A stretch of 15,594 nt of DNA from Candidatus Altimarinota bacterium (lineage in GTDB: Bacteria; Patescibacteriota; Gracilibacteria; BD1-5; UBA6164). The stretch spans positions 9,092 through 24,685 of the forward strand of contig JAHDGX010000010.1 of assembly GCA_020631575.1 (NCBI GenBank), in the 5' to 3' direction. Positions 5,329 through 13,953 of this stretch are shown piece after piece. Position 1 is the first letter of the stretch. Every line of letters starts with the position of its first letter. The translations under genes and the position numbers were made by a program. Under the pieces are notes generated by a model. It did not search any database. It was not told the DNA's origin and saw nothing but the letters and a program-made list of their open reading frames with translations.

Positions 5329-7617
5329 ATGAGCGATATAATCGTTAAAAAAATAAAAAAATATGTGCTATATATTAGTGCAATTTTTTTTGTAATTACA
5401 GCTGTTCACCTCGGATATATATACACCTATGACGGAGCTGAAAGTGAAGCGATTGAGTGATGAACTATATCTGAAGCTATCATTTGAAGCTTCCCCCACT
5501 TTAATCCGCTCGTTCCAAGTAATGACCATAACGCATACATAAATGGTCTTCTTTATAGGTCTATGATGGAGTATAACGTGGAAAAATGAGTATTTGAAAG
5601 TGATTTAGTCAGCTGTAATACTGATAATCTACTCCTAATTAGCTGTAGCCTTGAGAATAATCTCCTCTGGTCAAATGAAACAGAAATTACTACAGAAGAT
5701 ATCAAATCAACTCTCCTTCTTATAAAAGATACGAAAGTAAATCCGATAATAGCATCTCTTTTGAGTGAGACTACTATAGAGACAAGTGAGGATACGATAT
5801 CATTTAGTAATCAAACAAAAGATATCAATTTTCTCCAAATTTTCTTACAACCAATACTTCCTGAGTCTCTAATAGATAGGCTAGATAAAGAAAATATTGA
5901 AGGGAAATTCTCAGAGGTAAATGGAATATATTCATGAAGATTTCTTCTGAAAAACATCTCTCAAGACGAAACTGTAGGCATTACAAAAATAACACTCGCG
6001 AAAAATGAGTTCTACAACGAAAATGAAATGTATATTCAGTTCCTGATTCTCAATCTATTTAGAGATGAATGACATTTCTTAAAGAACAAAAATTCTTTCA
6101 ATATATTTAATGATAAGGATTCTATTATAGCTGGAAGCATACCTAGGCTTACGAGTCATGAGTATACTCTTTCTCAGTTTGTATGAAGCTTCATGAACAC
6201 TGAAACTTTAGGTACTAATTTTAGAGAATATCTTTCTAGTAGCATTGATAGGGAATCTATTGTAAATGCCATTTGATCAAGCAAAGTATCTCCTGCATTT
6301 AATCCTTTTCTTTCTGGTAAATCTATCGATATTGAATCAACTGATTTTAATCTCCCTGAATACTTAGAATCTAAGTGATATTATAAAAAAACGGCTCTTT
6401 TAAAAAGTGCTCTTGCACAGGAAGAATCTGAAAAACAAGAGCAGCAAAATTTGATTTCAAATGAAGTTAAGCCAGAATCAACAGAAGCCCTAGTCATAGA
6501 GAAAACTCAAGAGAAACTAAACTATGTACGTAAGCCATATAGTGACAAGTATAACTTTGTTACGAAAGATAATATTCTCATAGAGTGAAGTGTAGAAAGT
6601 GGAACAGAAGCTGTATACATAAACGACTACCAGCTTTCATGATTTACTCCATGAGATAATGTTTTTTACTATAGGCTTTTAGAATCATATGATACTATTT
6701 CTGAGTGAGAAAATAGTTATAAAGTCTATTTTGAAAAAGATTGAAAAAAAGAATTAAAAGAAGAGTTTTTCTATATATACAATACTGATAAAGCTACTCT
6801 CGATCTTATAGAATCTGAGTATTTTGGTGCATCTAAACCTAGCTCTATAAGTCTTCCAAAAGAAATATCTGAAGAAACGACACAAGAAAACCTCAGCCAA
6901 AGCTGATCAAGTCAGGAATCAAGTAGCTCTGATGACACTGAAAACGTAAGTAAGATTAGTATTATCGAAAATGATCTCTCACTAAGTAAAATCCAATCAC
7001 TCGATGAAGCATACTATTATGACGCTGCAGGTCTTCCTTTTACGCTTAATCTTGTCTATGCACAGAGTGATTCAAATATGGAGACTACTATTCAAAGTAT
7101 CACTACTCAATTAAAGCAGCGAGGTATACTCATAAAGCCAAAAGCTTTGAGCCTGTGAGATATTACGGTACAGCTTAGGAATGAAAGCCTTGAATACGAT
7201 ATGATAGTCTTGGGAATCAATCTCTGATATTTTGATTCAAATCTTTTTCCATATTTTCACTCAAGCCAGGTAAAAAATGGATACAATCTTTGAAACTTTA
7301 AGAAGCTTTCCCTCGATATACTTCTTGAAGAACTAAAATCAAATAATCTATCTATTACAAAACGTGAAGAGCTTGAAGCCAAAATGCTCGATATTATTTC
7401 TGCAGGTGCTATAGTAAAAGTTCTCTATACTCCTAAAACTCAATTACTCATAGATAAGAATATTAAAAATTATTATCCTCCAAAACATATGCCAGATGCG
7501 CGTCATAGATACTACCCTCTTCTCAAAAGCTATCTCACAGAGAAACGAATTGTAAAAAAAGAAGAAAAAAGTATATATTGATTCTTTTCGTATCTCGCAG
7601 CTCGTTTACTCCCATAA
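5329..7617 (+). CDS. Membrane-anchored family-5 solute-binding-like protein with inserted Ig-like domain
   Basis: A 762-residue surface protein. A signal anchor spans about residues 11-31. Residues 45-365 resemble the first lobe of peptide/nickel ABC-transporter binding proteins (SBP family 5): GSFPHFNPLVPSND, YINGLLYRSM, then LLWSNETEITTEDIKSTL, which matches the usual 'wsDG..lTaeDV' motif. Residues 415-485 (SVESGTEAVYINDYQLSGFT, then YYRLL, SYKVYFEKDG) look like a bacterial Ig-like/glucodextranase-B-type beta domain. It is flanked by low-complexity Glu/Gln/Ser-rich linkers at about 385-410 and 500-535. The binding-protein fold resumes near 568 (LPFTLNLVYAQSDS). About 19 of about 35 glycines use TGA, including a tandem pair, so without table 25 the gene breaks into fragments. 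No permease or ATPase gene of an ABC transporter is adjacent. It may bind peptides at the surface or serve as a structural or adhesion protein; function is inferred. Confidence 0.75.
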
Positions 7618-7624
7618 ATATAAT

Positions 7625-8527
7625 ATGGATTTACAATTTACACAAAGAATACTCACTCCAGCTCTCGAGCTTATAAAAAGTGATTCTCGAATAAAAAGAT
7701 TCTATTTTTTTCCGGGACTTCTTTCTGTAATATTCTTTTCCGTACTTCTTACCTACCAAGTGATCTATACATATAGTGTGCTGCTAGGAAAAAAAGAAGC
7801 AGTATTTGAAGTCATACTTAACTTCTTTCACTCACAGTACATAACACAAGCACTTATTGCGTCAGGTATTTTTCTTATCTGTTATATCATACTTGTTCCA
7901 ATATTTGAATGAGCACTGATACGATACATAGATAAGGCTCAAAATGAAGATGCGAGTCGAAGCGATTCACTCTGACATGGGATTATGCGATTTGCTCCCC
8001 TTTTTGAGTTCAACAACATATTTAATATGTTTAAATTCATGAGTATTGTAAACGGATATCTGTTTGCTCTCAGGTTCTTATGATTGGAGTATATATCTTT
8101 TCTCTCTATCACTTTTACGATTGCCTTTCTCTTCTCTATTGTACTCAACATACTCATATCATATGCTCGTTACGAAATCGTTCTCGAAAATAAATGAGTA
8201 TTTGAAGCTATAGGAGTTTCCTCGCAGATCGCACTTTTAAATATAAAAACAACTCTGCGCTTATATGTCCTGATGTTTATTATGAATATAAAAGTAGTAG
8301 TAAATTTCGTTATTTTTCTTATTTTTCCGATTATTTCTGCGTTTATCGTCGGTTTTGTAAGTTCACAAACATTTCTCGCTATCACCTTTCTTGTCTTGTG
8401 AGGAATATTTATCTTTCTTCTTATCATTTTATGATACCTCGCTTGAGTTTTAGAAGTTTTTACAACCGCGATATGGTACAATGCCTATATCGAGTGAAAA
8501 GAGAAACTTAAAGATTCTAAAATGTAA
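7625..8527 (+). CDS. Polytopic membrane protein of unknown function
   Basis: A 300-residue protein that I cannot assign to a family with confidence. It has about six hydrophobic helices: about 29-47, 72-96, 150-182 and three close together between about 217 and 282. A cytosolic loop with acidic and basic residues (IDKAQNEDASRSDS) follows the second helix, and the tail is charged (EGKEKLKDSKM). The organisation recalls small permease-like or DUF4013-like membrane proteins, but no diagnostic motif is seen. TGA codes for Gly at several positions, for example after VPIFE and in LGHG. It is the last gene of the operon, 7 nt after the binding-protein-like gene, and is followed directly by a terminator. 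Its position suggests a membrane partner of that protein. Confidence 0.65.
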
Positions 8528-8532
8528 AAAAA

Positions 8533-8556
8533 ACTTCCTTAAGGAAGTCTTTTTTT
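8533..8556. terminator. Bidirectional intrinsic terminator between convergent genes
   Basis: The perfect dyad ACTTCCTTAAGGAAGT (8533-8548) is flanked by an A run upstream (8526-8532) and a T run downstream (8550-8556), so it can work on both strands. It ends the T4SS/secG operon on the plus strand and the isomerase-like gene on the minus strand, whose stop codon (8555-8557) overlaps the T run. Confidence 0.85.
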
Positions 8557-9328
8557 AACTCGTGAATTTTTCAAAATGTTTTTCATAATATGATTTCATA
8601 TACTCAAGATTTTGCTCTACCCTTTCAGAGTTTCATACTCCAATCTCTTTAGGATTTACTTTAAGTGTAATATATCATCCATATCCTGTTGACTTGAGCT
8701 TCATCAAAAAACTTTCAAGTGGAAGATATGAAATTCATCCACCTGCTCCACCAGGAAGTATACCTCTCTTCATACCATGTTTATCTGAAAAGAATATGTT
8801 TTTTACAGATTTTCAGAGCATTGCTTGCGCTTTTAGAATATCCATACTTGATGAGCTATCAACTCCGAGGATATCAAGTGTTGTATCTCCCGTTACTGTT
8901 TTAATTTGAGAAAAAGTAGCATTTCTATACTCAGGAATAACAAAAAAGAGAAATTTTGGTTCTACGTTTTGTACACAGATACTTATATGAGTATCTCTTT
9001 TAATCTTCACAAGATCATTTCCAAACCATTTTGTATCTTTATCTGTGATATGGGGAGGAGACACGGTTACTGTTTGAACCTTGAGTTTTTTTGCCATAAG
9101 CACTATTTTTTCTAGTTTTTTCTTACTCATATTTTTTCCAGGAGCAGTAAGAGATATAACAGGCATATCAAACTGCCCAGAGAGCTCGAGAATATAATCC
9201 TCATCCCAAAGGTCAAAATTGAGTGTTCAAAGTGCAATATCTATCCCTGTATATCCAGCTTTTTTTGCAAACTGGAAAATCCTATGGAGACCATATCAAG
9301 TAAGACTTGCTGTTGAAAGAAGTAACAT
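8555..9328 (-). CDS. Sugar phosphate isomerase/epimerase-like TIM-barrel protein
   Basis: A 257-residue protein of the AP endonuclease family 2 / xylose isomerase-like TIM-barrel superfamily. Support comes from the opening ASLTGYGLHRIFQFAKKAGY, TGIDIAL, the strand/helix rhythm, and the closing GGWISYLPLESFLMKLKSTG before a last strand. Members usually bind a divalent metal through Glu-Asp-His-Glu and isomerise sugars or cleave abasic DNA. Here the expected first Glu (in 'xxEN') appears as Q120 (ICVQNVE), and the last (in 'isxEv') as K223 (ITLKV); D157 and the D182/H184 region (FFSDKHG) remain. The metal site may therefore be altered, and no substrate can be named. The ATG at 9328 gives a natural N-terminus; TGA encodes Gly in SLTGYG, ALGTL and AMLGKS. 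It follows the serS terminator by about 40 nt, so it likely has its own promoter, and it shares the terminator at 8533-8556. Confidence 0.75.
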
Positions 9329-9367
9329 ATATATAATTTAGATCTATAACTAGCTTTATACTAGCAT

Positions 9368-9393
9368 AAAAAAAGAGTATTTTCAAAAAATAC
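9368..9393 (-). terminator. Intrinsic terminator after serS
   Basis: On the minus strand GTATTTT (9393-9387) pairs with AAAATAC (9383-9377) across a 3-nt loop and is followed by TCT and a run of seven T (9374-9368). The stem is AT-rich and so weak, but it lies about 30 nt after the serS stop codon in the correct orientation. Confidence 0.55.
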
Positions 9394-9424
9394 CCCCTTT
9401 TTCTCACTTGCACATATGCTTTTT

Positions 9425-10690
9425 TTACCCTAAATGTGTTTTTCATCACATAAATGGTCTAAGCACTTCTGGTATCTCGACTTTTCCATCAGCTGTTTGA
9501 AATTGCTCCATAATAGCAAGTCATGTTCTAAACGTTACCGCAGTACAGTTGAGTGACCATGCATATTCCCTCTCACCGTCTCTATCATAAGTCGTTTTGA
9601 GTCCTCGTGTCTGATAATCTGAAGCAGCTCCATTAGAACATACTTCTCGAAACTTGTTTTCCCCAGGAAACCATGCCTCATAATCAACTTGTTTATGATG
9701 CTTTGCTGGCATATCACCACTACATACCTCTACTGCTCTAAAATGTAATCCTAGTTTTGAGTATATTTCTTCATTGATTTTTGCATTGAGCGCAAATACT
9801 CTCTCACTATCTTCAGGTCTACAGAGAGCATCTATTTCTATTTTTTCAAATTGATGAACTCTCAGAATTCATTGTTGATCTTTTCCATAGGATCCTGATT
9901 CTTTTCTAAAACAGGTAGTATTTGCCATAACAAGTATAGGCTCTTTGAGGTCTCATACATGTTTTTTAGCGTAGTATCACATGAGTGGTTGCTCTGAAGA
10001 AGGGATAAGATAGTATTTCGTATCTTCGTTTATAGTTACTTCATAGAGTTGTCCATCAAAATCAGGGAGATTTCCTATATCAGTCATTGTTTTTTCATTG
10101 AGCATCAAAGGAACATACATTGGCTCAAAGCCATTATCCCAGATAATTTGTTCTACCCAATTAAAGAGGACTTTTTGAAATTTAGCCATCTCTCCACGCA
10201 TAAAGTACCCTCTTGCTCACATAACTTTTGCCCCCGTTTTTTGATCTACGTATTTTTTGTATACATCTAGTTCGTAATACGGTTTTACCTCAAAATCAAA
10301 GCTTGGTTTTTCTCACCATGTTTGTACTACTGGGTTATCTTCGTCACTCTTCCCTACTGGAATTCCATCATAGGTCAGGTTTGGTATTTTTGCAATAGCC
10401 TTTGTAAGACTGAGCCCCGTCTCTTTAAATCCTGTTTCTTTCTGCTTTATCTCATCACTGAGTTTTTTCATATCACTGAGAGCTGATTCTCTCTCTTCTG
10501 GTGACAGATTTCAAATAGTCTTATTAAAATCATTCTTTTTTTGAAGGAGTTCATCAAGATCTGTTTTTTGGTTTTTCCATAATTCATATACATCTGCAGC
10601 CTGCGCAGCAAATTCTGGATTTCATCCTCGAATTTCTAGTTCTTTTGCATATCTGCTCACATTCTGAGCTAAGTGTTTAATATCTATCAT
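9425..10690 (-). CDS. serS: Seryl-tRNA synthetase
   Basis: Class II aminoacyl-tRNA synthetase that charges tRNA-Ser in the cytosol, and tRNA-Sec where present. The 421-residue length is normal. Residues 1 to about 110 form the tRNA-binding coiled-coil arm (for example LWKNQKTDLDELLQKKNDFN). Motif 1 lies near FEPMYVPLMLNEKTM, motif 2 is FRKESGSYG followed by GILRVHQFEKIEI, and motif 3 covers LAIMEQFQTADGKVEIPEVL. The serine pocket region YYLIPSSEQPLMG is clear. TGA encodes Gly at conserved places such as EQPLMG, FRTGLAIME and the tandem near the C-terminus (FMGG). The gene starts 14 nt after smpB ends, in an M23-smpB-serS operon. TAATAT ends 8 nt before the ATG, so an additional leaderless start is possible. 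Confidence 0.96.
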
Positions 10691-10704
10691 GTGTGTGAAT
10701 ATTA

Positions 10705-11154
10705 TTAATAATTTTTCTTAAGCATCCTTTGTGCTTGTCGGTCTACATCTCTTTCTTTGAGAGTTTGCTTTTTCTGGTAGGATTTCTTTCCCTTTGCGAG
10801 CCCTACTCTCACTTTTATGAGGCTTCAGGAGAAGTAGAGTTGGAGAGCTAAAAGCGTGTATCCTCACTCTTTGAGTTTCGAGCCATAGTATATTATCTTT
10901 TTCTTTGGTAGGAGGATCTTTCTTGGCCTCTCAGCTTCAATGACTCATGAGTTAGAAAGTGTTTTCCACGCTCATATATGCATCTGTTTGAGCCAGAGTT
11001 CTCCGTTTTGAGAGGATATATAGGAGCCTTTTAGATTTGCCTGCTTTGCCCTAATTGATTTTACTTCATGTCACAATAATTCTATACCTGCTTCTTGAGT
11101 TTCAAGAATCTCATAATCAAAATATGCTTTTTTATTTCTTACTATTTCCGTCAT
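10705..11154 (-). CDS. smpB: SsrA-binding protein SmpB
   Basis: Binds tmRNA (SsrA) and brings it to stalled ribosomes for trans-translation. The 149 residues match family length. Motifs are RNKKAYFDYEILETQEAGIE at the start, LLGHEVKSIRAKQANLKGSY, ELWLKQMHIGAW, ERPRKILLPKKKI, and a lysine-rich tail (KGKKSYQKKQTLKERDVDR) that enters the ribosomal A site. Five of 12 glycines are TGA, including the conserved one in LLGHEVKSIR; the standard code would destroy this essential-type gene. It starts 5 nt after the M23 peptidase stop and ends 14 nt before serS. The ssrA gene is not in this window. In a table-25 organism UGA stops are absent, so trans-translation and release-factor use are of interest, but nothing here shows a special role. 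Confidence 0.96.
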
Positions 11155-11159
11155 AATAT

Positions 11160-12326
11160 TTACTCAAATGTATCTTTTCTTAGCTCTATAAGTTCATTAT
11201 ATGTTTTTCACTTTCAGAGCCAATCCCAAGCCATATAATCTCAAAAGTCATAACTTCCTGCTCTGAGTATATTATACGGATTTTTCATAACTGCGAAATG
11301 AAGATGATAGTCATCATATCCTTTTTCCGGGACTCCACTTACTCAAACTTTTCAAACTTTTTGCCCTCTTTTTACAACACTTCACTCAGTAATATCACCT
11401 TCTACAAAGTCGAGATGACTATAAAATACTACTTCACCTTTCATAGTTTTGAGCCATACCTGATTCCCTCTAAGTATATCCAGATTTTTTAACTTTTGTT
11501 CTTCTCCTAGGGAATCTCAATATACAATTCTTGAAAAATCACTATCTTGAAATCCATCTACAACTCGGACAACAATAGCATTATCTAAAGCTATAAGTTC
11601 GTCTCAAATATTGCCATCTATGTCCCAACCATGATGGATACCATCGGTGTATGCAGCTCTGTATGGTCTCCCTGAGTTTGGAATCTTGCTTGGTGTATCA
11701 GAAAAACTTCTCCCAACTACTGGATTTAAGTACTTTTTTTCTCTTTGTGTAAGAATATCCGAGATGATACTACTTTTATAGCTCATATTTTGATATGCTT
11801 TCTGTCAGATATAAAATTTAAAATATTTTACAATATTATTTCGTTTATAGTCTTTAAATATACTGAGTGAATCTATATCTTTACGTAAAGATGCTTGGTA
11901 TTCTTTAAGTTTTGGTGTAGCGTAATCAATAAATTCATTATATAATGAGATATCATGTATCAGATTAAGTTTATGAATTGTATTTGCATAACTCTCTTCT
12001 CAGAGAGTGAGTACAACATTTCCATTTTTACAATTAGTATCACCTGAGTAATCAACACTAAAAAAATAAAGATTTTTCTCAGAGAGGAGAAAGTCTGATT
12101 TTATATCACAGAGGGATGAAATAGTAGCATTTTTTAGATCAACATTTGATTGATACACCAGTACTGTATCTTGCAGACTCTCAGAGTTGAGATATACCTC
12201 ATCACTTACTGCCATTCTAAATCGTATTTCTGGATTAAATACAAGGTTTCATCAGAAAACAAAACCAAATCAAAACACCCCACATACAAGCAGAAGTGAC
12301 AATATAATAAGTATATTTTTAAGCAT
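11160..12326 (-). CDS. M23-family metallopeptidase, membrane-anchored
   Basis: Predicted zinc endopeptidase of the LytM/M23 type acting on peptidoglycan cross-bridges outside the membrane. The 388-residue product has an N-terminal hydrophobic signal or anchor (about 4-26, LIILSLLLVCGVFGFGFVF), a 200-residue region of unknown fold, then the M23 core. Zinc ligands are visible as HHGWD (H231 and D235, the HxxxD motif) and HLH (H341-H343). FYSHLDFVEGD between them matches the family's 'YgHLs' strand. The cysteine in LLLVCG does not fit a lipobox because Val precedes it. Many glycines, including GNIGDELIAL before the core strand, are TGA. It is the first gene of an operon with smpB (5-nt gap) and serS. 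A TATAAT at 12371-12366 may be its -10 box. It could be a hydrolase for cell division or growth, or for attacking another cell's wall. Confidence 0.88.
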
Positions 12327-12365
12327 TTTTTCTCATCGAGTTTTAGGAATCTATTTTTGGCTTCT

Positions 12366-12371
12366 ATTATA
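12366..12371 (-). promoter_or_regulatory. Possible -10 box for the M23-smpB-serS operon
   Basis: TATAAT on the minus strand, 39 nt upstream of the M23 gene start and just beyond the T run of the preceding terminator. No good -35 box is visible at 16-18 nt, where the terminator stem lies, so the call is weak. Confidence 0.3.
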
Positions 12372-12372
12372 T

Positions 12373-12413
12373 AAAAAAGGAGCTACTTACAAAACGTAAA
12401 TAGCTCCTTTTTT
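12373..12413. terminator. Strong intrinsic terminator, symmetric on both strands
   Basis: GGAGCTAcTTAC (12379-12390) pairs with GTAAaTAGCTCC (12396-12407) with one internal mismatch and a 5-nt loop. A runs (12373-12378) and T runs (12408-12413) flank it. On the minus strand it ends the secreted FN3-like gene whose stop is at 12424. No plus-strand gene reads into it, so only the minus-strand role is supported. Confidence 0.85.
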
Positions 12414-12423
12414 GAAATAGCTT

Positions 12424-13209
12424 TTAGAGTCCTTCAAAGATTCATTCTAATTCATCAAGAGGGTTATCATATTCATCTCTATACTCCATAAGAACTTCTC
12501 TCATGTATGAAGCAAGGGCCTTATATTTTGTTTGTCTTTCATATTTTTTGAGCCTCACGAGAACAGTATCAATCGTTGATACAATTTTAGCATCTGAAAA
12601 ATCAGCATTTTCCATTCTTTCCATAAACATTGCGATCATCTCATCTACTCTCAATTTCATTGCAGAAGAGAGCTCTTTTACTACTGCCTTTTTCTGAGCT
12701 ACTTTATTTTTTACATATTCTTTTTTCTCAGTTTTGTTGTAAGATTTTTTTTCACTGTATTCTTTTTTATATTCTTCTTTTTCGTATTCCCCATCCCACT
12801 CGAGTTTTTGTACTTCTCCACAATATCTATCTTTTGAATAATCATCATTAAGAGTAATCGCACAAATCCTTACGTAATGATATGTTTCTCCTCTTTGGAG
12901 TTTAAAACTACTCTCTGTTTGATTCTCATTTCCGACAAATACAGTTTTATCATAAGGATATACTGGCTTTGAATTACTTGTTGAATATACTAGCTTATAC
13001 CAATCAAATCATTCACCTTCAAATTCGTCCCACTCAGCTTCTACCACACCATTTTCTAGTTCTAGTTCAAGATCGAAATCATAGTATATAACTTCTCTAT
13101 CTTCCATCTCTTTTGGAGCATCACTTTTCTCGTAGTATTCATCTCCAGCATATACTCCGATTGAACTAAACATTCCTAATAAAAGTAGGAAACTGACTAT
13201 TTTTTTCAT
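12424..13209 (-). CDS. Secreted protein with FN3-like domain and charged helical tail
   Basis: A 261-residue protein of unknown function. It has a clear signal peptide, MKKIVSFLLLLGMFSSIGVY, cleaved near residue 21-22 (YAG-DEYYE). Residues about 25-125 resemble a fibronectin type III-like beta sandwich: VVEAEWDEFEGEGFDWYKLV, then FKLQRGETYHYVRICAI. Two cysteines in this part (ICAI, RYCGE) could pair. Residues about 135-180 are a highly charged Lys/Glu/Tyr-rich linker (KEEYKKEYSEKKSYNKTEKK), and the remainder is an all-helical domain (RVDEMIAMFMERM, TVLVRLKKYERQ). TGA is used in FEGEG and near the end (LEGIFEGL). It has its own promoter-like -10 and the strong terminator at 12373-12413, so it is probably a single-gene unit. 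FN3-like domains on secreted proteins often mediate binding; that role is inference. Confidence 0.75.
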
Positions 13210-13236
13210 AATAGAAAATTAATAATAAACCCTCAT

Positions 13237-13263
13237 ATTATAACGCAATCACATTTATATCAA
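13237..13263 (-). promoter_or_regulatory. Promoter candidate of the secreted FN3-like gene
   Basis: TATAAT (13242-13237) with TTGATA (13263-13258) 15 nt upstream, two bases shorter than ideal. The leader to the ATG at 13209 would be about 20 nt. The sequence CGTTATAATRT around the -10 is repeated before the Kazal-type gene. The rest of the 13210-13316 gap is AT-rich, with no gene or clear terminator seen. Confidence 0.4.
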
Positions 13264-13316
13264 TTACGAAAAAGCCTTTATAACTTGTTAAAAATATATT
13301 TTATGTATAAATATAG

Positions 13317-13886
13317 TTATTTGTAGTTATCTTTATACTTATCAAGTTCTCACAGTATATAATCTATAGTATTTTTTAGCTTAGGTTTAGTATTCTGAGC
13401 TTTTATAAGTTTTTCTTCTATAAGGTTAATAAGAGAAGTTATCTTCGTGTTTGAATATCATTTTATTTCAAGCTTTTTAAAAAAATCATTCAGTATAGTA
13501 TCTATTTTAACTCTATTCTCTTCAGAAATGTACTGTTTTTTTATACAACCACATCAAACATCATCTCCAAAATATTCCCATCCAGATTCGCAGGTGTACT
13601 TCATTATTTGACACTGTTTTGTGTTTCACACGTAATATTTGCTGTTAGTTGCTTCTGGGAGTGTTTTTTTACATTCCCCTTCATGGAGAAACTCAGCCCC
13701 ATCACTTTCTAACATACACTTATTGGAGTATGTTCTTTGCTGAGATGCACAATCCAGACTCAAACAAGCCTTCTGAGGAGACATGCCACATACCGGAGCA
13801 TAGTCCATAGTACACATCATGGCACTCGCTTGTCATGTCATAAATAGAAAACAGCTCCCGAGTATAGCAAGTATACATCATCTCAT
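13317..13886 (-). CDS. Secreted Kazal-type protease-inhibitor-like protein
   Basis: A 189-residue exported protein. The signal peptide is residues 1-22 (MRGCILAILGSCFLFMTGQA, cleavage near ASA-MM). Residues 25-72 carry a Kazal pattern: CTMDYAPVCG (C25, C33), then TYSNKC (Y53, C57) and FLHEGEC (C72). An insertion between PVCG and TYSN brings two more cysteines (C41, C46), so six are available for three disulfides. A second cysteine-rich stretch follows (KQCQIMKYTCESGWEYFGDD, then GCGC), and a helical tail from about 115 (ILNDFFKKLEIKG). Kazal domains inhibit serine proteases by a substrate-like loop; the fold also occurs as a non-inhibitory spacer. TGA encodes Gly five times, two of them in the signal peptide. 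It lies 67 nt after the FemAB-type gene with a TATAAT upstream. A role against host or prey proteases is inference. Confidence 0.75.
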
Positions 13887-13916
13887 ACGAGTAAAATTAA
13901 AAGTTAAACTTCATAC

Positions 13917-13922
13917 ATTATA
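13917..13922 (-). promoter_or_regulatory. -10 box candidate of the Kazal-type gene
   Basis: TATAAT on the minus strand, 30 nt upstream of the ATG at 13886, in the context CGTTATAATGT. A TTGTCA (13948-13943) lies 20 nt upstream, too far for a standard -35. The 13887-13953 gap shows no other feature. Confidence 0.35.
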
Positions 13923-13953
13923 ACGATAAACTATTGTAATGGTGACAAAAGTA

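Noticed and set aside
5329..7617. Interpretation as a heavily decayed pseudogene with many stops
   Set aside because: All internal stops are TGA, none TAA or TAG, and the frame is uninterrupted for 762 codons; the same pattern occurs in essential-type genes such as serS and smpB.
8170..8481. Minus-strand open frame of 103 codons
   Set aside because: It is antisense to the polytopic membrane protein; hydrophobic codon patterns on the plus strand produce the open reverse frame.
11160..12326. Lipoprotein signal in the M23 protein
   Set aside because: The residue before Cys is Val rather than Gly, Ala or Ser, so it does not fit a lipobox; a plain signal anchor is more likely.
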